Shown: one piece after another, positions 26,031 through 32,483 of the stretch | How positions within the stretch are numbered: position 1 is the stretch's first letter | Layout: each line of letters opens with the position of its first letter | NCBI GenBank assembly: GCA_030145595.1 | Contig: JAQYVG010000001.1 | Span: 1-32,483, forward strand | Length of the DNA stretch: 32,483 bases | Direction: 5' to 3' | Origin: Desulfobacterales bacterium | GTDB lineage: Bacteria > Desulfobacterota > Desulfobacteria > Desulfobacterales > UBA11574 | Notes under the pieces: model-generated | What the model was told of the DNA's origin: nothing | Seen by the model: the letters and a program-made list of their open reading frames with translations, nothing else | Database searches by the model: none | Made by a program: the position numbers and the translations under genes

Positions 26031-26182
26031 GATGGCGTCGTAAAAAGTCCCCTCTACTGCGTTGTAGTATTTTTTCAGACACTTGACATACTACATGTAT
26101 AGCCTCGTTCCTGAAAAAATACTACGCCTTTTTATCCCGCCGTGGTTTGGCGGGGGTATATGAATCTTTTTACGAAATCATC
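26031..26182. repeat. 152-bp REP-like element with terminal inverted repeats
   Basis: Ends GATGGCGTCGTAAAAAG (26031-26047) and CTTTTTACGAAATCATC (26166-26182) are inverted with 14 of 17 matches. Inside, GTAGTATTTTTTCAG (26064-26078) and CTGAAAAAATACTAC (26111-26125) are a perfect 15-bp inverted repeat around a loop with the palindrome TACATGTA. CCCGCC/GGCGGG (26136-26154) forms a further hairpin. A diverged partial copy lies at 20850-20895. It carries no ORF. Confidence 0.85.
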
Positions 26183-26215
26183 AAGATTAATCACCGTGCG
26201 ATTTTTTCCTATACC

Positions 26216-26232
26216 ATGAGACCTTTGAAAAA
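26216..26232 (+). repeat. 17-bp dispersed repeat ATGAGACCTTTGAAAAA, copy 2
   Basis: Exact copy of 20094-20110. It is located 19 bp beyond the stop codon of the ABC transporter gene, next to the 152-bp element. Confidence 0.8.
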
Positions 26233-26250
26233 TGTTGCCCGCATTCATCA

Positions 26251-28272
26251 CTATAAGTTCGGGCTGTGCAGTTGATAAAGCCTGAAATAAAACCCCTGGC
26301 GCTGCATCAGTTCGTCGTGAGTCCCGGTTTCGATAATCCGGCCTCTGTTGAGCACCATAATACGGTCGGCTCCCCGGGCGGTTGAAAGACGATGGGCAAC
26401 GATGATGGATGTGCGGTTGGCCATCAGGTTAGAAAGAGCTTTCTGGATTTTAAGTTCTGTGGACGAATCGATATATGAGGTGGCTTCGTCCAGTATAATA
26501 AGATCGGGGTTGCGGGCCAAGGCCCGCGCAATCGATATGAGCTGGCGTTCTCCGCTTGAAATTGACATTCCGCCTTCGGCAAGAACGGTATCAAGACCGC
26601 GGGGCAATCTGTCGATGAGGGTATTGCAGTTTGAGTCCTTGATCAGCTGCTGCATATTTTTTCCCAAAATGCCGTCTTTGCCCAGGGTAATATTGTCACG
26701 TACAGTTTCGGAAAACAGAAAAGGATCCTGCATAACCAGGGCCATTTTCTCCCTTAATTGAAAAGTGTGTATCTTTTTGATATCTATGCCGTTTACAAGC
26801 ACCTGGCCTGATGTGGGATCATAAAACCGGGTAATGAGGTTGATAATCGATGTTTTCCCCGAGCCGGTCGGTCCCACCAAAGCAACAGTTTCGCCGGCTG
26901 AAACTTTAAAAGAGACCCGTTTAAGTACGGTTTCACCTTTTATATATGCAAGGGAAACATCTTTTAAAGCAATTTGGGTAATGTTATCCAGCGCACTTGT
27001 AAAAGTTTGGGTTTTAAGGCCGGATGTTGATCCGCGCTCGACTGTCGATACAGGCTGCGGAAGCCTTTCAGTACTGTCCAAAATTAAAAAAATTCTTTCA
27101 GCCGATGCCATGGCATTTTGCATGATATTATATTTTTCGGCGAGGTCTCGAATGGGCCTGAAAAACATTCTCATATAGGAAATAAAGGCAACCAGCGCTC
27201 CGAGGCTGATACTGCCGGTCATCACTTTGCCGCCGCCGTAATAGATTACGATCGCTATGGTTACCGCGCCCAGAAGTTCTATAACCGGCATAAAGACAGC
27301 AAAAACATGGACCTGTCGCATACCGGCCAGATAATGTTCATGATTCAGTTTGGAAAAATCCCGGTAATTCTCCTTTTCCTGCAAAAAGAGCTGGATAACC
27401 TTTAGGCCGCCGATGGTTTCCGAAAACTTGGTATTAATCTCGGCAATCTTGATCCTGAGAACTCTGAAAGCTTCCCGGGCCTGGCCGGCAAAATGGATGG
27501 ACGCCAGCAGCACAACCGGGAGCACCATAAAAGAAATAAGTGTCAGTTGCCAGTTGATGCCTAAAAGAACAGCGGTGATTCCTAAAAGCAAAAAAAGATC
27601 CTTGAAAATAAATACAATCACGGATGTGAACAGTTCGTGCATGTTTTGAATATCATTGGTGACCCGGGTGACGAGACGGCCCACGGGATTACGGGTAAAA
27701 AATGCCACCGACAGGCTCTGGATATGCTCAAACAGGCGAACCCTCAGATTATGCATGATCATCTGCCCCACATATTCCATCACCATAACCTGCACAAAGT
27801 TGAGAACAAACGTCACCAGCACAATCACGAGAAAATAAGCGGCAATCATGCTGACCCCGGCCAGGTCGCTACGGCGCAGCACAGCCAGTTCTTTTTTTTC
27901 CAATTGCTCAAGATCGTCTAATTTAACGAGGGCAAATGATTCGTATCTTTTGAAGATGTCTGCATTTTTTTGGACAATAGCCTCAACTTTGGCATCCGCC
28001 AGATCAGCCCGCAGGTATCTGACGTTACTATCAGCCACATCCCGACCAAGACCTTGCACGGATTCTGCCTGCGGCACGATATAGCGGTCGATTGCAATCT
28101 TGGTGAGATACGGCAGAGAAAGGTCCAGCAGGGTGATAACAACCATGAGAACAATTGATAAGCCCAGGAGCAGTTTGTAAGGCCTCGCATACGGATACAG
28201 GCGCTTTAACAATTTTACATCATAAGGCTTGCCAAGCTGCTTTTCCTCAAAATATCCAAAATCAGTGCGCAT
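26251..28272 (-). CDS. ABC exporter half-transporter, consensus-Walker-B subunit
   Basis: A 673-residue MsbA/LmrA-type half-transporter with an N-terminal six-helix membrane domain and a C-terminal ATPase. Walker A is VGPTGSGKTS (about 464-472), Walker B is LIILDEATSYID (about 589) with the catalytic Glu present, and an H-loop His is present (VAHRLS). The signature is non-standard: SSGERQ instead of SGGQ. An unusual hydrophilic insertion of about 75 residues (roughly 65-140, rich in charged residues) lies between the first two helices and should face the periplasm. Its start overlaps the stop of the partner gene by 11 bp, and a GAGGAGG ribosome binding site lies inside that gene. It likely forms a heterodimer with the partner; the substrate is unknown. 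Confidence 0.9.
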   Translation of the reverse strand: MRTDFGYFEEKQLGKPYDVKLLKRLYPYARPYKLLLGLSIVLMVVITLLDLSLPYLTKIAIDRYIVPQAESVQGLGRDVADSNVRYLRADLADAKVEAIVQKNADIFKRYESFALVKLDDLEQLEKKELAVLRRSDLAGVSMIAAYFLVIVLVTFVLNFVQVMVMEYVGQMIMHNLRVRLFEHIQSLSVAFFTRNPVGRLVTRVTNDIQNMHELFTSVIVFIFKDLFLLLGITAVLLGINWQLTLISFMVLPVVLLASIHFAGQAREAFRVLRIKIAEINTKFSETIGGLKVIQLFLQEKENYRDFSKLNHEHYLAGMRQVHVFAVFMPVIELLGAVTIAIVIYYGGGKVMTGSISLGALVAFISYMRMFFRPIRDLAEKYNIMQNAMASAERIFLILDSTERLPQPVSTVERGSTSGLKTQTFTSALDNITQIALKDVSLAYIKGETVLKRVSFKVSAGETVALVGPTGSGKTSIINLITRFYDPTSGQVLVNGIDIKKIHTFQLREKMALVMQDPFLFSETVRDNITLGKDGILGKNMQQLIKDSNCNTLIDRLPRGLDTVLAEGGMSISSGERQLISIARALARNPDLIILDEATSYIDSSTELKIQKALSNLMANRTSIIVAHRLSTARGADRIMVLNRGRIIETGTHDELMQRQGFYFRLYQLHSPNL

Positions 28273-30022
28273 TAATAAATTCCTCCTCTATTTCCTGGAG
28301 GCGAAATATTTTGGCATAGTACTGATTGTTTGCCATCAATTGAGTATGCGTTCCGGATTCCACAATACGCCCCCTGTCAAGGGCGATGATATGATCGGCA
28401 AAACGGACTGCAGAAATTCGATGGGAGGCAATAATAATGGTTCTGTTGTCGGCCATGGATCTGACGGTCGTGATAATGTCACGGCCGGTTTCCATATCCA
28501 CCTGGCTGATGGGGTCGTCCAGGATCACAATGCCGGCCTCATTCAGCAGGGCACGGGCCAGGGCAACACGCTGTTTCTGTCCACCGGAAAGAATGACTCC
28601 CTTTTCGCCGACAATGGTATCAAAGCCTTCGGGAAATGATTGGATGGTATCATAAAGGACTGCTCTTTGGGTCGACTGTATTAATTCCACCTCTTTTGCA
28701 TCAGCACCGAAGGTAATGTTTTCCCGGATGGTGCCGGCAAATAAAAAAGGCTCCTGTGACATGAAAGCGATCAGGGATCTGAGATCGGCCAGCTGTATTT
28801 TTCGAATGTCGATGCCGTCTATCAGAATGCGCCCCTGTGAGACATCATAAATCCTCGGTATGAGACTCAAAAGGGTTGTTTTACCGCTTCCGGGAGGACC
28901 AACGACACCTAAAATCTTGCCATGGTCGAGGTTAATATCGATTGCAGTTAAAACCTGGGTAGTGTCAGAAACGGCAGCTTCGAGCCCATATGAGAAGGCG
29001 ACATTTTCAAAAACAAGTCCGCCGCGGGTCTTTTTGATGGGCTTTGCGTCCGGCATATCGTCAATTTCAGGTTCTGTTTTTATAATCTTATCGATCCTGT
29101 CAAGAGAAGCTTTACCCCGCTGGATAAGGTTCGTGACCCAGCCGATGGCCATCATGGGCCAGGTTAGAAGACCCAGATAAGCGATAAACGCCACAAAATC
29201 TCCGGGGGTGATGGTAAAATCGATGGTTTGACGTCCCCCCAGAAAAAGAATGATGACCAGGCTTAAGTTTGAAAGCAACACCATCAGGGGGAAAAAAGAG
29301 CCGGTAACCCTGACCAGCTTCAGATTTTTATCGATATAATCCCTTGATTTGGTTTCAAGTCTTGCAGCAGAATCTTTTTCCCGGCAATATGCCTTTATGA
29401 CGCGGATACCTGCAAACCGCTCTCTGGTAACCTCGGTTAAATCTGAAAATGCCTTTTGTACCTCCCCATACATGCGGTGCATCTTTTTACTGAAAAACCG
29501 TGCGCTCACAACGATCAAAGGCATGGGTATGAGAACAAAAACCGTCAGCCTGATATTGATATAGGCCATAAAACCGATTGCTGCCGTCCCTAACACAATA
29601 GCGTCGGTTAGCGCCACCATACCCATACCGGTAGCCATACGAACATGTTGAATATCATTGGTGGCATGCGCCATCAGGTCGCCGGTTTTGGTTTTATCGA
29701 AATATGGGGCCGAAAGGGTTTGAATATGCGCAAAAAGTCTGTTGCGCAGGCCCTCTTCGACCCGGCGCGATGTGCCCATGAGGCAACGTCGCCATACGTA
29801 TCGGAAAAGACCTATCAGGACGGCAATCCCTACGATATAAAGGGCATAGGCTAACAGTTTCATCAGGTCGGTTTGCAGGGCGGCAAGATCGTCAATAGCC
29901 CATTTGATGACGCGGGGGATGAAAAGCTGCAGGAAATCGACGGTGATCAGACAGATGATTCCCAGGACAATCCGTAATCGGTTTTCCTGAAGATACGGTT
30001 TTATTAAATAAAAGGATTTCAT
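28262..30022 (-). CDS. ABC exporter half-transporter, degenerate-site subunit
   Basis: A 586-residue half-transporter, first gene of the exporter pair. Six membrane helices are followed by an ATPase domain with Walker A GPPGSGKTTLL (about 373-383), the canonical signature LSGGQKQR (about 476) and Walker B VILDDPISQVD (about 500). The residue after the Walker B Asp is Asp instead of the catalytic Glu, while the H-loop SHRIS is intact. Together with the altered signature of the partner this is the pattern of heterodimeric exporters with one degenerate ATP site, such as TM287/288. The AT-rich region before the start has a TATAAC but no confident promoter. Confidence 0.9.
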   Translation of the reverse strand: MKSFYLIKPYLQENRLRIVLGIICLITVDFLQLFIPRVIKWAIDDLAALQTDLMKLLAYALYIVGIAVLIGLFRYVWRRCLMGTSRRVEEGLRNRLFAHIQTLSAPYFDKTKTGDLMAHATNDIQHVRMATGMGMVALTDAIVLGTAAIGFMAYINIRLTVFVLIPMPLIVVSARFFSKKMHRMYGEVQKAFSDLTEVTRERFAGIRVIKAYCREKDSAARLETKSRDYIDKNLKLVRVTGSFFPLMVLLSNLSLVIILFLGGRQTIDFTITPGDFVAFIAYLGLLTWPMMAIGWVTNLIQRGKASLDRIDKIIKTEPEIDDMPDAKPIKKTRGGLVFENVAFSYGLEAAVSDTTQVLTAIDINLDHGKILGVVGPPGSGKTTLLSLIPRIYDVSQGRILIDGIDIRKIQLADLRSLIAFMSQEPFLFAGTIRENITFGADAKEVELIQSTQRAVLYDTIQSFPEGFDTIVGEKGVILSGGQKQRVALARALLNEAGIVILDDPISQVDMETGRDIITTVRSMADNRTIIIASHRISAVRFADHIIALDRGRIVESGTHTQLMANNQYYAKIFRLQEIEEEFINAH

Positions 30023-30067
30023 AAAGTTATATAATTATCGCAATTGAAAGCAACTTTTTCCCGTACA

Positions 30068-30096
30068 TTGACTTTCACAATGGCGGTTGTTATGAT
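30068..30096 (+). promoter_or_regulatory. strong promoter immediately upstream of the RNB gene
   Basis: TTGACT (30068-30073) and TATGAT (30091-30096) with an ideal 17-bp spacer. The -10 ends only 8 bp before the ATG at 30105, so transcription would start at or within a few bases of the start codon, implying a leaderless mRNA. Confidence 0.6.
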
Positions 30097-30104
30097 GTCG
30101 GGTT

Positions 30105-32090
30105 ATGGAACCAGGAAATATTGTTGAATACATAGACCGCCAGAAAATAATATGCGCGGTTGTCCTGGAAGTCAAGAAACAGAGACTCAGGCTGCTTGCC
30201 GAAACCAATCGGGAAGTCAACCTTTCGCAAAGCCGCCTGTCTCACAAATGTAATCTGCGTATTGAGCTTTCCATGGGCAGAACCCGGATTGTCGATAGGT
30301 TAAATGAAATCGCAAACCGGCGTAAAGCTTTAAGTGCCGATGTTGATGTCAAAGAGTTGTGGGAAGTTCTGAATACGGAGCAGGAATGGATCGACCTTGA
30401 AACCATGACCGCATTCTGTTTCCCGAACAGTCCGACTTATGACCACGAATCCGCTGTAATAAGAGCATTTTTTGAAAACAGACTCTTTTTTAAGTTTAAC
30501 CAGAATAGCTTTTTCCCGATTTCAGAAGAACTGCTCCAGCGCAAAGTTGCCCAGCAGAAAGAAGCCGCCCGCAGAAGCCGGCTCATCGCCGAGGGAAGCG
30601 ATTGGTTAACAAACATACTGGTAGGCAATCAGGTAGACTTGCTCCAGGATAAGTCTGAAATTATAACCATACTGAAATCATATTATATTTTTGAAAAGGA
30701 AAGCGAGCATTATAACATTGGCAAAGCCATTCTGGCCGGGGCCGGAATCGATGCTGCCGAAGGCTTGTTTCAGATCCTGGTAAAACTGGGAGTCTTTGAC
30801 AAAAATGAAAACATCGATCTATATCGATACAATATGCCCACTGTTTTTTCCGACGAGGTTACAGAGAGCACGACCAAACTGATCAACTTGAAGTCGCCGG
30901 CGTTTGCCGGCAACAGTCGTAAAGACCTGACCATGCTGCCCATCATGACCATAGACGGCCAGGGAACCCTTGATTATGATGATGCTATCAGTATCGAAGA
31001 TAAAGGTGATCATTACAGACTAGGTATTCATATTGTTGATGTGGGGCATTATATCAAAAAAGGGGATCTGATTGATCGGGAGGCTTTTGCGCGCGGAAGT
31101 TCCATTTATATGCCGGATCAGAAAATACCCATGCTGCCCTCCGGCCTGGCTGAAGATCTTTGCAGTCTGAGAGCCGGGGAATTGCGTCCTGCCGTCAGTA
31201 TCATGGTAAATTTAAGGCGGTATTTCGAAATCATCGATTATGAAATTTTCGCGAGCATTATCAGGGTAAAGGACCAGTGTACCTATTACGATGTCAATCT
31301 GATGGCATCCGATAATAACAAAATCATTATCTTGCGCGATATTGCCGAATCGTTCCGCCAAAAAAGGTTTGAAGGTGGTGCCGTTCAAATAAACCTGCCG
31401 GAGATCCATGTCTGGATCAATGAAGACGGTGAAGCCACTATAAGCCGCATTAACAGGGAAAGCCCCGGAAGAATGCTGGTTGCGGAAATAATGATCATGG
31501 CCAACTGGTTGATGGCCAAATTCCTTAAAGCAAATGATGTGCCGGCCGTTTACCGGTCTCAAAAGGCTCCCAGGGAACGCCTCTATAAGGGCAATGAGGG
31601 CACTATTTTTGAAAACTATATGCAGCGCAGGTTTCTAAGCCGTTTTGTGCTGAACCACCGGCCCGAACATCATTCCGGATTGGGGCTGAATGCCTATGTC
31701 ACGGCTACTTCTCCCATCCGGAAATATTTTGATCTTGCCACCCAGCGGCAGATAAGGGCGATTCTCGGTCTGGAAGAGCCTTATACCAAAGAAGAGATTG
31801 ATCATATCATCCAAATGCTGGGCCAACCGATGGGCGATGTGTCAAGGATTCAATACAGCCGCAACAGATACTGGTTGTTGAAGTACCTTGAAAAAAGAAT
31901 CGGCCAAAAAGAAGAGGCCATTGTCTTGTTTAAACGTAGAAGCAACTACAGGATACTGCTGACGGAATATGTTCTGGAATGTGATCTGGCGCAGTCGAGC
32001 GGCATAAGTTTAAAACCCGAAGACCTGATTCAGGTTACCCTGCAGCATGCCGACGCGCGCAAAGATGTGGTTTCGGTATTTATGGGCTAA
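30105..32090 (+). CDS. RNase II/R-family (RNB domain) exoribonuclease
   Basis: A 661-residue 3'-5' exoribonuclease-like protein. The RNB catalytic core has all four metal-binding Asp residues in DGQGTLDYDDA (D284, D290, D292, D293) and the conserved TSPIRKYFDL motif near residue 534. The N-terminal about 270 residues hold a small beta-rich start (GNIVEYIDRQKIICAVVLEV) and helical regions in place of the standard cold-shock domains. The C-terminal part after about residue 590 is short and shows no obvious S1 domain. It resembles the RNB proteins annotated as ribonuclease II-like in Desulfobacterota more than typical RNase R. There is no Shine-Dalgarno; see the promoter entry. Confidence 0.92.
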   Translation: MEPGNIVEYIDRQKIICAVVLEVKKQRLRLLAETNREVNLSQSRLSHKCNLRIELSMGRTRIVDRLNEIANRRKALSADVDVKELWEVLNTEQEWIDLETMTAFCFPNSPTYDHESAVIRAFFENRLFFKFNQNSFFPISEELLQRKVAQQKEAARRSRLIAEGSDWLTNILVGNQVDLLQDKSEIITILKSYYIFEKESEHYNIGKAILAGAGIDAAEGLFQILVKLGVFDKNENIDLYRYNMPTVFSDEVTESTTKLINLKSPAFAGNSRKDLTMLPIMTIDGQGTLDYDDAISIEDKGDHYRLGIHIVDVGHYIKKGDLIDREAFARGSSIYMPDQKIPMLPSGLAEDLCSLRAGELRPAVSIMVNLRRYFEIIDYEIFASIIRVKDQCTYYDVNLMASDNNKIIILRDIAESFRQKRFEGGAVQINLPEIHVWINEDGEATISRINRESPGRMLVAEIMIMANWLMAKFLKANDVPAVYRSQKAPRERLYKGNEGTIFENYMQRRFLSRFVLNHRPEHHSGLGLNAYVTATSPIRKYFDLATQRQIRAILGLEEPYTKEEIDHIIQMLGQPMGDVSRIQYSRNRYWLLKYLEKRIGQKEEAIVLFKRRSNYRILLTEYVLECDLAQSSGISLKPEDLIQVTLQHADARKDVVSVFMG

Positions 32091-32143
32091 ATTTCTCCTT
32101 AATTCAAATTCTCTTCCAATAGATATAATTAAATTTGGATCAT

Positions 32144-32476
32144 CTCCAAAAGAGTTGGAGTAATCCTAAGGATTCAAGGGTCCAAGGATCCAAGGGTTCG
32201 AGTGAAATACTTTAAAATATCTATGCCTTAAAAGTTTTGCCGAAGTTGTATAGGCTATGTTTGCATCTATATAAAAAAACGAATTACAAATGTATCCTCT
32301 GAAGAAGAAAGGTTCAATTTAAAATTACAGAAAAGAAGGGCTGTCGCGGACATTTTATCAAGTATAGCAAAAGTTGAAAGGATGCTCAAAACGATGATAA
32401 AATCGATTGAAAGCAAACACTTGAACCCTTGACCCCTTGAATCCTTGGACCCTCTTCTCCAACTAAATTGGAGAAG
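32144..32476. repeat. long imperfect inverted repeat enclosing a small coding-like segment
   Basis: The left arm (32144-32204) reads CTCCAA...TTGGAG and then AAGGATTCAAGGGTCCAAGG through GGGTTCGAGTG. The right arm (32418-32476), read in reverse complement, has the same order of modules: CTCCAA...TTGGAG, AGGGTCCAAGGATTCAAGG and GGGTTCAAGTG. Each arm contains its own small CTCCAA/TTGGAG hairpin. The arms enclose about 210 bp with a coding-like fragment. Confidence 0.75.
32232..32432 (+). pseudogene. possible remnant of a four-helix-bundle (23S rRNA IVS-type) protein gene
   Basis: The plus frame open from 32232 to the stop at 32430-32432 has no ATG or GTG start. Its last 50 codons encode an amphipathic helical sequence (EEERFNLKLQKRRAVADILS, then KVERMLKTMIKSIESK) that resembles the C-terminal helix of the four-helix-bundle proteins found in 23S rRNA intervening sequences. 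The stop falls inside the right repeat arm. The 71-residue minus ORF over the same bases is taken as its shadow. The resemblance is from memory and may be coincidental. Confidence 0.25.
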
Positions 32477-32483
32477 AACCAAA

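Noticed and set aside
32195-32204. GGTTCGAGTG resembling a tRNA T-arm
   Set aside because: No acceptor, D or anticodon arms fit around it; it is part of the inverted repeat arm.
32267-32482. 71-residue minus-strand ORF at the right edge
   Set aside because: It is antisense to the helical plus-strand frame and runs through both the repeat arm and the window end; likely a shadow.

Overview
The window carries the core of the dissimilatory sulfate reduction pathway: aprBA, qmoABC and sat. It also carries formate-tetrahydrofolate ligase (fhs), a folate-branch enzyme of the Wood-Ljungdahl pathway. Together these point to a sulfate-reducing member of the Desulfobacterota, most likely Desulfobacterales, probably one able to oxidise carbon completely. 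The lineage is inferred from gene content and protein character; no search was run.

Layout. Bases 1-661 hold a 12-copy 7-bp tandem repeat and a long AT-rich leader. aprB-aprA (662-3154) end in a strong hairpin terminator. qmoA-qmoB-qmoC (3271-8158) follow 50 bp later and have their own terminator. Bases 8230-8783 contain a promoter and a compact structured RNA element ending in a terminator-like stem. An HDOD-GAF histidine kinase and a REC-PAS-kinase-REC hybrid (8784-12935) come next and look more AT-rich than their neighbours. They converge with sat (minus strand, 14288-13011) on a shared bidirectional terminator. A zinc-ribbon protein gene lies between two direct copies of a short dispersed repeat, followed by a cold-shock gene with promoter, leader and terminator.

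The right half is accessory and housekeeping: a duplicated multi-pass membrane protein, a GT4 glycosyltransferase, a DUF362/ferredoxin protein, a YkgJ-type cysteine-cluster protein, a TPR protein, an amidohydrolase, a zinc-ribbon protein overlapping trmL, fhs, a two-gene heterodimeric ABC exporter with one degenerate ATP site, and an RNase II/R-family nuclease whose promoter sits almost on its start codon. The window ends in a large inverted repeat around a possible four-helix-bundle remnant.

How the genes work together. Sat activates sulfate to APS, AprBA reduces APS to sulfite, and QmoABC links the membrane quinone pool to AprBA. Fhs belongs to the C1 branch that supplies electrons in complete oxidisers. 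The intergenic DNA is unusually rich in short dispersed repeats and perfect hairpins. The best candidates for something undescribed are the structured RNA with an exposed anti-Shine-Dalgarno sequence (about 8492-8586), the repeat-bounded zinc-ribbon gene (14601-15120), the hairpin element at 23649-23874 and the terminal inverted-repeat element (32144-32476).
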